64,000 bases of DNA. It comes from Caryophanales bacterium UBA6879. GTDB taxonomy: Bacteria > Bacillota_I > Bacilli_A > RFN20 > CAG-288. The translations under genes were made by a program, and so were the position numbers. Location: assembly GCA_002449135.1 (NCBI GenBank), contig DKCH01000021.1, forward strand, positions 3,871-67,870. The letters are read 5' to 3'. The number at the start of each line of letters is the position of its first letter. Position 1 is the stretch's first letter. Positions 7,564 through 16,945 of the stretch are shown piece by piece. The notes below the pieces were generated by a model that saw only the letters and a program-made list of their open reading frames with translations, had not been told where the DNA came from and made no database searches.

Positions 7564-8589
7564 ATGAAAATATTGTTTATCACATTAATTATTTTATGTT
7601 TATTATTTATTATTTATTTTCTCTTTGCACTTTTTATAACTATAAATATAAACAAAGTAATAACTGGTCAACGAGGAAAAGATCCTGATAATCCATGTTA
7701 CTTGCAATATAAAGATTATCAAGATGTTCTAAATAGAGAACAATACGAAATGACCTTTAATAAAGCTAAAATTAGAGGATATATATATACAGATAAAAGA
7801 ATTAATAAATTTAAAGGTTTTATCATCCTAAGTCATGGTTTTTTTGGTACACATATTCAATATCTTTTAGATATATCTTTACTTGCAAAAAATGGCTACA
7901 AAGTCTTAGCTTATGATCAATATGGCAATGGTCTTTCAGAAGGTAAAAATCAAAAATCATTAGCAACAGGCATTTACTTACTAGATAAAATAATTACTGA
8001 TGTTGAACAAAAGAAATTAAATAAAAATCTACCATTAATTTTATATGGCCACTCCTGGGGTGGATATTCAGTAATAGGGGCTTTAAAAAATCATCCTGAA
8101 ATTTATAAATGTGTTTCACGCTCAGGAATTGTTTCACCATTAAAAGCTACAAGTAATCTTTTTAAAATTCGCAATCCAAAATTATATAAATTCGTTGGAT
8201 TCTTAATTTCATTTTGCTCATATTTTATTTATGGATTCAAAGGCTCATTAAAATCTACTATTGGATTAAAAAAGAATCATAAAACTAAAACTTTAATAAT
8301 ATATGCTGATAATGACAACATGGTAAATAAAGGAAACTCTTTGGCTTACTATTATTTAAAACACCCTCAAGATAATGTTGAAGTTTTTATTACTAAACTA
8401 GGAAAACATAATTCAATTTTATTAGAAACAGGACAAGAAAACTATCATAAAAAATTAAAAGAATACAAAGAATTACTAAAAAAGAATGATGATCAAGAAT
8501 TACAAAATTTCACAAATTCTTTAAATAGAATCTCTTTGTATCCATATAATGAAGAAGTGTCTAATAAAATACTTAGTTTTCTAAATTGA
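7564..8589 (+). CDS. Membrane-anchored alpha/beta hydrolase
   Basis: This 341-residue protein begins with an N-terminal membrane anchor (about 4-28), followed by an alpha/beta-hydrolase fold. S90-H-G-F-F is the oxyanion region, GHSWGG (162-167) holds the nucleophile S164, D249 or D251 in YADNDN is the likely acid, and H282 in GKHNS is the catalytic histidine. A cap of about 55 residues separates strands 6 and 7. The arrangement resembles lysophospholipase- or esterase-like serine hydrolases. It sits 8 bases after the membrane-protein gene. The substrate is unknown; lipid or acyl-ester cleavage at the membrane is a guess. Confidence 0.75.
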   Translation: MKILFITLIILCLLFIIYFLFALFITININKVITGQRGKDPDNPCYLQYKDYQDVLNREQYEMTFNKAKIRGYIYTDKRINKFKGFIILSHGFFGTHIQYLLDISLLAKNGYKVLAYDQYGNGLSEGKNQKSLATGIYLLDKIITDVEQKKLNKNLPLILYGHSWGGYSVIGALKNHPEIYKCVSRSGIVSPLKATSNLFKIRNPKLYKFVGFLISFCSYFIYGFKGSLKSTIGLKKNHKTKTLIIYADNDNMVNKGNSLAYYYLKHPQDNVEVFITKLGKHNSILLETGQENYHKKLKEYKELLKKNDDQELQNFTNSLNRISLYPYNEEVSNKILSFLN

Positions 8590-8667
8590 TAAAAAATTAA
8601 CCTATTTTATAATTTAATCATATTTTTTTTGATATAATTTAATAAAAAGAGAGGAGCTTAATTTTAT

Positions 8668-10488
8668 ATGCCAATTAAAAATAGCGAATGCTTTGATCCG
8701 GTTGATTATTATATAAATGAGCTGGCCCCTAAATTAGAGGATAATGCTAAAAATTTTTTTGATAAACTTGTAAAAGATAATAAAATAGATGTTAATGCCA
8801 ACAATCACACCTCCGAACAAATTAATATTTATCAAAAAAAATCAAATGATTGTACAAAAAGTATTAAGAATTTTAGTATATTAAACATTTTTATCATTAT
8901 TTTAATTGTAGTTTTTATTTTCTTTATTATCTTTGGTGCTTTTAAAATATTTAATAATGAAACAAATAACACTTATATAATTTTTCTAGTATTAGGTATC
9001 TTAGGTTTAATAGCTAGCATTATCGGTTTATATTTTTTAACTAAAAAGATTAAAAAGTTAAAAAAAGAAGGTTGTGGTTTAAAAGATAAACTTAATGAAC
9101 TATATAAAGAGGCAGATATTCAATTAAGTGCCTTAAAAACTTCTTTTAAATTTAATGACTTTAATAACATTTTTAGAAAATCCACATCCATTTTTGATAT
9201 TGATGATTATCTAAAACCTGAAAAGCTTTTACTTTTAAAAAATGTTTATGACTATGTTGATGATTTTACAGATAAAGAATCTATTGTAAGTTGTTTATCT
9301 GGTGAAGTAAATACTAATCCTTTTTTAAGAGTTAGAGTTTACCATCAAGATATGAGAGATAAAGTCTATACAGGTACAAAAGTAGTTACATATATAGTAG
9401 ATGATACAGATTCTAAAGGCAATTTAGTTACAAGAACTGTTACTGAAACTTTGGTAGCTAATATAACTAAACCAGCTCCATATTATGACTATGCTACTTT
9501 TACAATCTATGGTAATATGGCTGCACCTAATTTAACTTTTTCACGTCATCCAGTTGTTCCATTTAATGCTAGTGAAAAAGAAATAAATAGAATTGTAAAA
9601 AAAGGTGAAAAGACCTTAAATAGATTAACAGATCAAGCAATAAAATCAGGAAAATCATTTACCAGTTTAGCAAATACTGAATTTGAGACATTATTTGGTG
9701 CTTATAATCGTACAAATGAAACAGAATATCGTTTACTATTTACTCCATTAGCTCAGCAAAATACTTTAGAAATTATAAAAGGCAAAGCTGGTTACGGCGA
9801 TGATTTTTCTTTTTATAAAAAAGGTAAAATAAATATAATTAATTCCAGTCATGGTCCATCTATTCCTGATTATTCTGAAGGAAGTTATTCATACTTTTAC
9901 TCTTCAAATATGATGAAAGATGCTTTTGTTAATGATATTTGCAATATTGCTAAATCTATGTATTTTGAATTATCACCAATTTTAGCTATTCCACTTTATC
10001 AATTAACAGAAGCTGGATCTTTTGATCCGAAAAAAGAACTGCTACCTAATGTTGATAAATATGAAACAGAAACTATTGCAAATAAGATGAACAAATCATT
10101 ATTTATGCCAGAAGATGCTAAAACACCTCAAATATTAAAAGTAAAATTTAAAAAGAAAGTGAATAAAAATGATATATACAATGTAGCATCACACGCTTTT
10201 ACTATCGAAATATTATGTGAAATGGTTCCTGTAATGGCTGGGAATGGTCAAGTATATTTAGTACCTGTTTATTATGATAATTACATACCAGTAAGTAGAA
10301 ACACAGAAATTATTGTTAGAGAATTTGATAGAACCAAATTAAGTAATCTTTTAAAAGATGATATTGATTCTTCTTTAGTTGGTCCTACAATTAATAAAAA
10401 CTTTTTATCTTTTTTCTACAATGGAACACAAAATCAAGATGTAGATAAAATTTTAGAGCAATTAGAAGAAAAAATTGATAAAATATAA
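8668..10488 (+). CDS. Membrane protein of unknown function in the LemA operon
   Basis: I do not recognise a named family. The 606-residue protein has a soluble N-terminal segment, two adjacent membrane helices at about 70-94 and 103-124, then a Lys-rich helix and a large C-terminal domain (about 150-606) with conserved-looking blocks: RVRVYHQDMRD, PAPYYDYATF, ETLFGAYNRTNETEYRLLF, GYGDDFSFYKK and SPILAIPLYQ. The gene has a TATAAT about 35 bases upstream and GAGAGGAG as ribosome binding site. The LemA gene follows after 20 bases with its own strong site. LemA genes often travel with large membrane proteins of unknown role, and this looks like such a partner. Confidence 0.6.
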   Translation: MPIKNSECFDPVDYYINELAPKLEDNAKNFFDKLVKDNKIDVNANNHTSEQINIYQKKSNDCTKSIKNFSILNIFIIILIVVFIFFIIFGAFKIFNNETNNTYIIFLVLGILGLIASIIGLYFLTKKIKKLKKEGCGLKDKLNELYKEADIQLSALKTSFKFNDFNNIFRKSTSIFDIDDYLKPEKLLLLKNVYDYVDDFTDKESIVSCLSGEVNTNPFLRVRVYHQDMRDKVYTGTKVVTYIVDDTDSKGNLVTRTVTETLVANITKPAPYYDYATFTIYGNMAAPNLTFSRHPVVPFNASEKEINRIVKKGEKTLNRLTDQAIKSGKSFTSLANTEFETLFGAYNRTNETEYRLLFTPLAQQNTLEIIKGKAGYGDDFSFYKKGKINIINSSHGPSIPDYSEGSYSYFYSSNMMKDAFVNDICNIAKSMYFELSPILAIPLYQLTEAGSFDPKKELLPNVDKYETETIANKMNKSLFMPEDAKTPQILKVKFKKKVNKNDIYNVASHAFTIEILCEMVPVMAGNGQVYLVPVYYDNYIPVSRNTEIIVREFDRTKLSNLLKDDIDSSLVGPTINKNFLSFFYNGTQNQDVDKILEQLEEKIDKI

Positions 10489-10508
10489 AAAAGGAAGGAG
10501 CAATATTT

Positions 10509-11189
10509 ATGGCTAATGAATTAGATGAAATTAATGGTCCAGTTAATACCAAAGGAAGAGATGTTAATGTTATAGAAAAACAAATTCCAGTTAAGGTTGG
10601 AGTTGGCTCAAAAGTCTTTGAAGTTTTATTATGGGTTTGTGGAATCATTCCAGGTTTAATTTTCCTTCTTATGAAAATTAACGCTGGTACTTACTTACGT
10701 AGTTTACAACAAAGGGTCCAACATGATGCATCACAGATTGATAACTACTTAGAACAAAGAGTTCAAATTTTAAAGAATGCTGCTAAATTATTAGATAAAG
10801 CTATTGATCTTGATAAAGACGTAATGACTAAGGTTGCTGCTTATAGAGGGGGAACTTCACCAAATTCTTTAGAAAATGGTGATGCAAATAGAAATATAGC
10901 TTCCGCTAATATTGATAAATTATTTGGTCAAGTTTCTGTCGCCTTTGAAAAATATCCTGATTTAAAATCTCATCAAGAAATTGAGGATTGTTTAAATCAA
11001 AATGCATATTTACAAAAAGAAATCACTGCTGCTAGAGAACTTTATAACGACACAGTCTTTAAGTGGAATTCTGAAATTCAAAAATGGCCTACTAAAATGA
11101 TTGTAGCTGCTAAAAATGGTTATACAACTAGAATTCCATTCTCTGCTTCTGAAGAAGTTAAAAATCAAGCACGAGAAACTTTCTTCTAA
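10509..11189 (+). CDS. lemA: LemA family protein
   Basis: The 226-residue protein has one membrane helix (about 37-57) followed by a helical domain with the LemA signature: LRSLQQRVQHDASQIDNYLE, then F.KYPDLKSHQEIEDCLN, then AARELYNDTVFKWNSEIQKWP. The C-terminal part with IPFSASEE replaces the usual FPA-rich end. LemA proteins have a helical-bundle fold with the N-terminus outside, and their function is not settled. It shares an operon with the 606-residue membrane protein and is followed by a strong terminator. Confidence 0.88.
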   Translation: MANELDEINGPVNTKGRDVNVIEKQIPVKVGVGSKVFEVLLWVCGIIPGLIFLLMKINAGTYLRSLQQRVQHDASQIDNYLEQRVQILKNAAKLLDKAIDLDKDVMTKVAAYRGGTSPNSLENGDANRNIASANIDKLFGQVSVAFEKYPDLKSHQEIEDCLNQNAYLQKEITAARELYNDTVFKWNSEIQKWPTKMIVAAKNGYTTRIPFSASEEVKNQARETFF

Positions 11190-11218
11190 ATTTATTTCTA
11201 AACTCTCAACTATTATTT

Positions 11219-11250
11219 GGCGTAGCAATTATTGCTACGCCTTTTATTTT
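11219..11250 (+). terminator. Terminator of the LemA operon
   Basis: GGCGTAGCAA (11219-11228) and TTGCTACGCC (11232-11241) form a perfect 10-bp stem with a 3-base loop, followed by TTTTATTTT. It stands 30 bases past the LemA stop. Confidence 0.92.
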
Positions 11251-11255
11251 AAATA

Positions 11256-13007
11256 CTATTTTCTTCTTTTTCTTTTAATATGTTTTTTCTTGGATTTATT
11301 TAAAATTACAATTAAAATCACTAAAAATATAACTATTAAAAGAACACAGCCAGCATAAATTAAATAATCTTGAGTTTCTAATTTTAAAGTAATATTTATT
11401 GTTCCAACTTCTTTAACATTATTATATTCATCTTGATAACTTATTTTAACTACTTGAGTTCCTTGTTTAAAAATATTATTAGGTTTAATTTGACCATCAG
11501 GCAATACACTAAATAATGAATTATCTGTATTAAAGAAAATCTTATCAGATGCATAAGTATTTTCTAATTTAATAAAATACTTTTTAGCAAAAGGAGAAGG
11601 AGAAATAACAATATCATTACTGCTAGTTGCTAAAACAACATCTTTCTTAACATTAAAAACAGTTTGGATATTTGCTTCCATTGTAGATTCTTCAGTTTGC
11701 TTACTAAGTTTAAACTCTACAATCTGTTTTCCTTCTTTTAATGGAGTAACGTTTCTAAAATCATTACTAAATTGTATTACCCCACTATCTTCAAAAGATA
11801 CAGATACTTTAACATCATCTGGTATATCTAATACTAGATTTGAAGAAAGATGTAAATTATAATTTTCTTTAATTAAACTATCTAGATTATTAAGTTTAAA
11901 GTTTTTATCAAAAACTCTTCTAGCTAGTTCAGGATAATCTATATATGGATTACGATTATTTTGAACATTAAAATAAATTAAATTATTTCTTGTTATTTCA
12001 TAATCACTTACAGGATCAAGTTCATTCCAATTTAAAAAAGTAGAAAGATTATGATGAACTCCATGATAATTCTTTACATCATCAGTTAAATTATCATCAT
12101 CAGTTAAAAGCAAATATGGTTCTTTTTCCGTATTAGTTTCTAATTTTTTAGAATATCTAGTTCCCATATAAAGTAAAGCACGGGCAACATCACCCTTATA
12201 TAGATCTACTGGTTCAAAAACTGTTTCATTTCCATTTTTTTCTTTACCAACATACCCACTTACACTTTTAGTTCCATCAGCATAGTAACAATAAACTGCA
12301 TTTTCAGCGTTTTTTTGATCATCAGCTACTTCACCATAATAGTTATTATTATGCAAAACATTAGTATTATGGTCAGCAGCAATTAAATGATGTAAATCCG
12401 TTCCTGCGCCTTCTATTGGGTCACCAGTCGGAGAAAAGCCATGACTTTTAGCCCATACATGTTCCTTATCAACCTGAATATTAATATTATTTTTCTTTTT
12501 ATTAGTCCAATCAATATAAGTAAGTTTACTATCAACGTTCTCTTTACCTTTTATGCCATTAACATCTGTATTAATTTGTTTTTCTTTAGTACTATTATCA
12601 TTAAAATACAAAAGATTTAAATAATAACTATCTTTCTTGTCTTGACTAAAAGTATAAGTATTTGGATCGATTTCTTTAGAAAGTTCCCAATTTCGATCAG
12701 TAATTTTATACCAATTAGTTACACCAGTAGAATAGCTAGTAATAAAATGATTATCTTTAGAAATCACAGTATATAAATAATTTTTTAAGTCTTCTCCAAC
12801 CAAATTTGAAAAGCTTCCATAATAAGTTGTTAATTGACTATCATCAAAAAGTGGGGAATTATCCTTATTGGGTACCACAAGCTTAAGACTAGAGTCATAA
12901 TATCTTCCCTGAAATGAAGATTTTTTCGCATCTAAAATATTAGTATTAAAATTTAGTGTAGGTAATATCAATAAAGTTAATAATAGTTGTTTCATCTTCC
13001 TTATCAT
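11256..13007 (-). CDS. Endonuclease I family nuclease, exported and membrane-anchored
   Basis: This 583-residue protein has a signal peptide (1-27) and then an EndA/endonuclease I-type beta-beta-alpha-metal nuclease domain: DKEHVWAKSHG (180-190), DLHHL..ADHNTN (204-215), DVARALLYMGTRYSKK, LNWNELDPVS and NRNPYIDYPE, in the family order. A C-terminal extension of about 200 residues ends in one membrane helix (about 549-570) and a very basic tail, KKKHIKRKRRK. There is no LPXTG motif, so it is anchored as a type I membrane protein. It probably degrades extracellular DNA or RNA for nutrient scavenging. The start may be 13007 or the ATG at 12995; AAGGAAG lies between them. Confidence 0.85.
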   Translation of the reverse strand: MIRKMKQLLLTLLILPTLNFNTNILDAKKSSFQGRYYDSSLKLVVPNKDNSPLFDDSQLTTYYGSFSNLVGEDLKNYLYTVISKDNHFITSYSTGVTNWYKITDRNWELSKEIDPNTYTFSQDKKDSYYLNLLYFNDNSTKEKQINTDVNGIKGKENVDSKLTYIDWTNKKKNNINIQVDKEHVWAKSHGFSPTGDPIEGAGTDLHHLIAADHNTNVLHNNNYYGEVADDQKNAENAVYCYYADGTKSVSGYVGKEKNGNETVFEPVDLYKGDVARALLYMGTRYSKKLETNTEKEPYLLLTDDDNLTDDVKNYHGVHHNLSTFLNWNELDPVSDYEITRNNLIYFNVQNNRNPYIDYPELARRVFDKNFKLNNLDSLIKENYNLHLSSNLVLDIPDDVKVSVSFEDSGVIQFSNDFRNVTPLKEGKQIVEFKLSKQTEESTMEANIQTVFNVKKDVVLATSSNDIVISPSPFAKKYFIKLENTYASDKIFFNTDNSLFSVLPDGQIKPNNIFKQGTQVVKISYQDEYNNVKEVGTINITLKLETQDYLIYAGCVLLIVIFLVILIVILNKSKKKHIKRKRRK

Positions 13008-13064
13008 ATCAAATAATTAGTTTTTTAACTAATATTTGAAATAAAATGTATAGAAAATTTATAA

Positions 13065-13112
13065 TTGATTTACAAAGTCTTTACAATTTTGATATTATAA
13101 AAGTGTTTTATT
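13065..13112 (+). promoter_or_regulatory. pit promoter implying a very short 5' leader
   Basis: TTTACA (13069-13074) and TATTAT (13093-13098) are 18 bases apart. Transcription would start near 13105, only about 8 bases before the ATG at 13113, and no Shine-Dalgarno is present. A nearly leaderless mRNA is implied. Confidence 0.5.
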
Positions 13113-14306
13113 ATGAGCTTTATAACCTTTAATATCTTTGAATCAGTAGCCCATAATGCACTTTCAATTGGAGAATTTTTCCAATTAATAAGTCATTCAC
13201 CACTTATTTTAATTACTATTTTAATTTCCCTAGGTGTTGTCTTTATTAATGGCTGGACCGATGCACCAAATGCTGTTGCTACATGTATTTCTACACGTGC
13301 CCTTTCTGCTAAAAAAGCAATTATTCTTTCTGCAGTTTTTAATTTTATTGGCGTTTTACTTTTTTCTTTATTTGCTGCAAAAGTAGCTGATACTATTGCT
13401 GGAATCGTTGACTTTGGAAATTTTGATCATAATGATAGCAATTCAATTTCTAATGCTAAAAATGCATTAGTAGGTCTTTCAGCTGGAATGGTTGGGGTTG
13501 TTTGCTGGGGTGTTCTTGCTTGGGTTTTTGGAATTCCTTCTAGTGAATCTCATGCTTTAGTTGCTGGCTTAACTGGTGCATGTTTTGCCTTAATAGCTAT
13601 GGGTAAAAACGCCACTCCAGGTTCTTCAGCATGGATTGATGTTGGTATCGGTTTTTTAGTTTCTTCAATTTTAGGCTTACTTTTAGGATTTATTATTACC
13701 AAAACAATTGAAAAAATATGCTTTAAAATGACAAGAAAAAAGACAACTGTATTCTTTAAATGGGCACAAATTACTGCTTCTGCTGGAATGAGTTTAGCTC
13801 ATGGTGCTCAAGATGGTTTAAAATTCATCGGTGTTATTTATCTTTGTTTATATTTAGGAACCGTTGCTTATCCTAATGTAACTTCAATCACTTTAAATAA
13901 TCCAAATAGTGCTGATTTTTCATTAAATTTTATTTCCACTCCTACATTCTTATGGCTTCCTATACTAGTTTCAATAGTTATGGGTTTAGGAACTTCAATC
14001 GGTGGTTATCGTATTATTAAAAAAGTTGGTATGGGTATGGTTGATTTACAATCCTATCAAGGCTTTGCTACTGACATCTCCGCTTTTGTTTCTTTAATTT
14101 TAGCCTCGACCTGTGGTTGGCCAGTTTCTACTAGTCAAGTAAAAACTTTTTCTATCATTGGTGTTGGACTTTCTAGAAATAGGAAAGCTGTTAATTGGAA
14201 AATAGTTATTGATATGATGTTAACGTGGATTTTCACTTTTCCAGGCTGTATCCTCATTGGCTTTATTATGACTTATATTTTATTTTCAATACCAGGAATT
14301 ATTTAA
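13113..14306 (+). CDS. pit: Inorganic phosphate transporter, Pit family
   Basis: The 397-residue membrane protein has two PHO4 repeats. The first carries NGWTDAPNAVATCISTRALS from residue 46, and the second AHGAQDGLKFIGV from about residue 229, each the family's GANDV-type signature. About ten membrane helices are visible. It takes up phosphate with a cation. The next gene, a DUF47/PhoU-like protein, follows after 14 bases, which is the standard pit accessory arrangement. The ATG has no Shine-Dalgarno but lies right behind a promoter-like sequence. Confidence 0.93.
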   Translation: MSFITFNIFESVAHNALSIGEFFQLISHSPLILITILISLGVVFINGWTDAPNAVATCISTRALSAKKAIILSAVFNFIGVLLFSLFAAKVADTIAGIVDFGNFDHNDSNSISNAKNALVGLSAGMVGVVCWGVLAWVFGIPSSESHALVAGLTGACFALIAMGKNATPGSSAWIDVGIGFLVSSILGLLLGFIITKTIEKICFKMTRKKTTVFFKWAQITASAGMSLAHGAQDGLKFIGVIYLCLYLGTVAYPNVTSITLNNPNSADFSLNFISTPTFLWLPILVSIVMGLGTSIGGYRIIKKVGMGMVDLQSYQGFATDISAFVSLILASTCGWPVSTSQVKTFSIIGVGLSRNRKAVNWKIVIDMMLTWIFTFPGCILIGFIMTYILFSIPGII

Positions 14307-14320
14307 AAGGAGAAAAAGGT

Positions 14321-14956
14321 ATGTATTTATTTAAGAAAAAAGAAAATTATTTCTTTGAACAATTTGTAAAAGTTAGTGAATTTTCATTAGATGCTATTAA
14401 AACATTAAAAGCTGGTTTAGAAAACTTTAAGCCTGAAAATACTTTAGAATTAAAAAATAAAGTTCATCAAATTGAACATAACGCCGACTTAGTTAAACAT
14501 GAAGTAGAAGAAAGACTCGCCAAAGAATTTATTACTCCAATTGATCGAGAAGATATTTTTTTACTTCTAAATAATATTGATGATTTAACTGATGCTATAG
14601 ATGAAATCTCTTATAAAATCTATGTTAGAAACTATCAAACTCTTCCACATAATATAAATATTTTTTTATCCCAGGCTTATGATGGTATCGTAGCAGTAAT
14701 TGAGCTTTTAAAAAATCTTTCATCCTTTAACAATAAAAAAATACTTGATCCATTAATTGAAAAAATAAGAGACATAGAAGAAAAAACGGATCATCTATAT
14801 GAAGAAAATGTCCATGCACTATATATTCAAGAAAACAATTTAAACTATCGGCAAATAGTTCTTACCGAAAAAATCTATTCAATGTTTGAATATGTAACTG
14901 ATAAATGCCGAGATATTACAAAAACTGTCTCGATTATCATGTATAAAAATTTGTAA
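14321..14956 (+). CDS. DUF47 family PhoU-like phosphate transport accessory protein
   Basis: The 211-residue all-helical cytoplasmic protein begins MYLFKKKENYFFEQF. The segments KNKVHQIEHNADLVKHEV and IDREDIFLLLNNIDDLTDAIDEI are the DUF47 hallmarks (E.eaD....... pidReDi..L...lDdv.D). I use ATG 14321, which has AAAAGGAGAAAAAGG just before it; the open frame runs further upstream inside pit, but that part is out of frame with any known domain. It probably regulates the Pit transporter. Confidence 0.9.
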   Translation: MYLFKKKENYFFEQFVKVSEFSLDAIKTLKAGLENFKPENTLELKNKVHQIEHNADLVKHEVEERLAKEFITPIDREDIFLLLNNIDDLTDAIDEISYKIYVRNYQTLPHNINIFLSQAYDGIVAVIELLKNLSSFNNKKILDPLIEKIRDIEEKTDHLYEENVHALYIQENNLNYRQIVLTEKIYSMFEYVTDKCRDITKTVSIIMYKNL

Positions 14957-15013
14957 AATTGTAAGTAATTTTCTTTAAAAATTTTTTAAAATCAAATACT
15001 ATTTATTTAAAAT

Positions 15014-15059
15014 AAAGAAAGCTATGAAAAAACTCGTAATCATTGGCTTTCTTTTTTTT
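15014..15059 (+). terminator. Terminator of the pit operon
   Basis: AAAGAAAGC (15014-15022) pairs with GCTTTCTTT (15046-15054), followed by more T. The loop is long (23 bases), with some inner pairing. Confidence 0.7.
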
Positions 15060-15162
15060 GTAGTAGTTTTTTAGTAAAGTTAGTATTTTTCTTACATTTT
15101 TATTTTCATATTTTTTAGAATTTTTTTCTTGTTATAATCAACTTACCTTCGAAAGGAAAAGT

Positions 15163-16398
15163 ATGGAAAAGACCTATTTAGCTATCGACTTAAAAAGTTT
15201 TTATGCCTCATGTGAATGTAAAGATCGTAACCTTGATCCTTTTACTACTCCTTTAGTAGTTGCCGATGTTTCTAGAGGCAATGGTACTATTATTATGGCA
15301 GTTAGTCCTTATCTAAAGACTCTAAATATCCCTTCGCGTTTAAGACTTTATGAATTACCTAAAATCAAGGGTATGATTTACGCTAAACCTAGAATGGAAA
15401 GATACATAAAAATGAGTTTAGAAGTAATTAAAGTTTATTTAAATCATGTTGCTAAAGAGGATTTACATATCTACTCTATTGATGAGGCAATTTTAGATGT
15501 CACACATTACTTAAATGGAGAAGATAAAAAAGTATATGCCAAAAAAATAATTGATGAAGTTTATAAAAAAACTGGTCTTACAGTTACTTGTGGAATTGGC
15601 CCAAACATGCTTCTAGCTAAAGTTAGTATGGATATAGAAGCAAAACATGTTAAAGATAATATTGCTTGCTGGAATTTAGATGATATTAAAACAAAACTTT
15701 GGAACATTAAACCACTTTCTAAAATGTGGGGGATTGGTCATAATCTTGAAAAAAGATTAAATAATTTAGGAATCTATTCTATTGGCGAATTAGCTTGTTC
15801 TTCTAAAAAAATGTTAAAAGACATTTTCGGAGTAATTGGTGAACAATTACATGAACATGCAAATGGAATAGATGATTCTGATATTAGAAAACCATATATA
15901 AGTCAAAACAAATCACTATCTGTTGGTCAAACCTTATTTTCAGATTACAATTTGGAAGATACACATTTACTATTAACTGAAATGCTAGATGAATTAATTA
16001 TCCGCTTAAAAGAAAAAAACTATCTAACTAGTAAAATAGGCTTATGCGTTGGCTATTCTAATCACTCTTCTGGCTTTGGTAAATGCATTCCTTTTTCTAA
16101 TCCCACTAACTCATATTTTGAATTACTAAATGCTTTAGAAAAAATTTTATATACTTACTTTGATACCTCTAAAAACGCTAGATCTATTTATCTAGTAGCT
16201 AGTGAACTAACTAGCGATAAATACTATCAAATATCATTATTCGATGAAGAAAAAAAGGAAGAAGAAAGAAAACTTTTTCAAACAGTTTATCAATTAAAAA
16301 AACAATTTGGAAAAGAAAAAATCATTCGTGCATCATCCTTGCTTTCTAAATCTAATGCCTTGAGAAGAATGAAACAAATAGGAGGACATGCTAAATGA
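15163..16398 (+). CDS. Y-family DNA polymerase, UmuC/UvrX-like
   Basis: This translesion DNA polymerase has 411 residues. D9 in AIDLKSFYASCE is the first metal ligand, with the aromatic steric gate just after it. SIDEA (105-109) carries the catalytic D107 and E108. ITCGIGPN-like and KPLSKMWGIG helix-hairpin regions follow. The FYASCE and SIDEA forms and the YolD-like partner point to the Bacillus UvrX/YqjW branch rather than to DinB. TATAAT lies 30 bases upstream and GAAAGGAAAAG is the ribosome binding site. I see no clear SOS operator. The stop overlaps the next start in ATGA form. Confidence 0.9.
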   Translation: MEKTYLAIDLKSFYASCECKDRNLDPFTTPLVVADVSRGNGTIIMAVSPYLKTLNIPSRLRLYELPKIKGMIYAKPRMERYIKMSLEVIKVYLNHVAKEDLHIYSIDEAILDVTHYLNGEDKKVYAKKIIDEVYKKTGLTVTCGIGPNMLLAKVSMDIEAKHVKDNIACWNLDDIKTKLWNIKPLSKMWGIGHNLEKRLNNLGIYSIGELACSSKKMLKDIFGVIGEQLHEHANGIDDSDIRKPYISQNKSLSVGQTLFSDYNLEDTHLLLTEMLDELIIRLKEKNYLTSKIGLCVGYSNHSSGFGKCIPFSNPTNSYFELLNALEKILYTYFDTSKNARSIYLVASELTSDKYYQISLFDEEKKEEERKLFQTVYQLKKQFGKEKIIRASSLLSKSNALRRMKQIGGHAK

Positions 16399-16700
16399 GC
16401 AGAGGAATGAAAAAATGGGCGCCATATGCTTCTTTACCTGAGTATGAAGACTTCTTAAATCAAATGTTACTTGAAAAAGAAAAAGTTGAAAAACCTCTTT
16501 TGTTTAATGATCAAATTGAACAAAATTATAATATTCTTTCAAACTTATCCCAAGACAGCGAGATAATTTTAAAATATTATAAAGATGGTTTTATTTATAA
16601 AATAAAAGAAAAATTTATAAAATTAGACATATATAGTAAAAAAGCTTATTTTTCTAGTCTAACAATCAAGTTTGAAGATATAATAGAAATATATGATTAA
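16395..16700 (+). CDS. YolD-like protein
   Basis: The 101-residue protein starts SRGMKKWAPYASLPEYEDFL, matching the YolD family start (RG..KW.PF.ALPE). It overlaps the polymerase gene by 4 bases. YolD-like proteins accompany UvrX-type polymerases in Bacillus, probably as UmuD-like partners, so the two should act together. The C-terminal half has short beta strands ending FEDIIEIYD, also usual for the family. Confidence 0.85.
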   Translation: MSRGMKKWAPYASLPEYEDFLNQMLLEKEKVEKPLLFNDQIEQNYNILSNLSQDSEIILKYYKDGFIYKIKEKFIKLDIYSKKAYFSSLTIKFEDIIEIYD

Positions 16701-16914
16701 ACCAAAAATAGTCCCTATAAGAAAAATATTAATAGATAATAAAACTGGTCTAGTACCTTCTGATAATATAAATGAATATAAATGTTATTTTAATAAAAAA
16801 GAAAAATGTTTTATTATAACTGATGGGCATTTACAAGAAATTAGAAAATTTAAAACAGAAAAAGAAGCAAATAACTTTTTAAAAGAACATTATAAAAAGG
16901 CTAAAGAAAATTAA
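16693..16914 (+). CDS. Small protein of unknown function, third gene of the polymerase operon
   Basis: The 73-residue, Lys-rich, soluble protein is unrecognised. Its ATG overlaps the YolD-like stop by 8 bases, so it is translationally coupled to the polymerase pair. The sequence looks like an alternating beta-strand domain followed by a C-terminal helix (KTEKEANNFLKEHYKKAKEN). A role in the same translesion or damage pathway is only suggested by position. Confidence 0.6.
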   Translation: MIKPKIVPIRKILIDNKTGLVPSDNINEYKCYFNKKEKCFIITDGHLQEIRKFKTEKEANNFLKEHYKKAKEN

Positions 16915-16945
16915 TATATAGAGAATGAAATAGTCAATAATTCTT

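Noticed and set aside
16395..16914. LexA or DinR operator upstream of the translesion polymerase operon
   Set aside because: I looked for a CGAAC-N4-GTTCG type box before 15163 and found none convincing.
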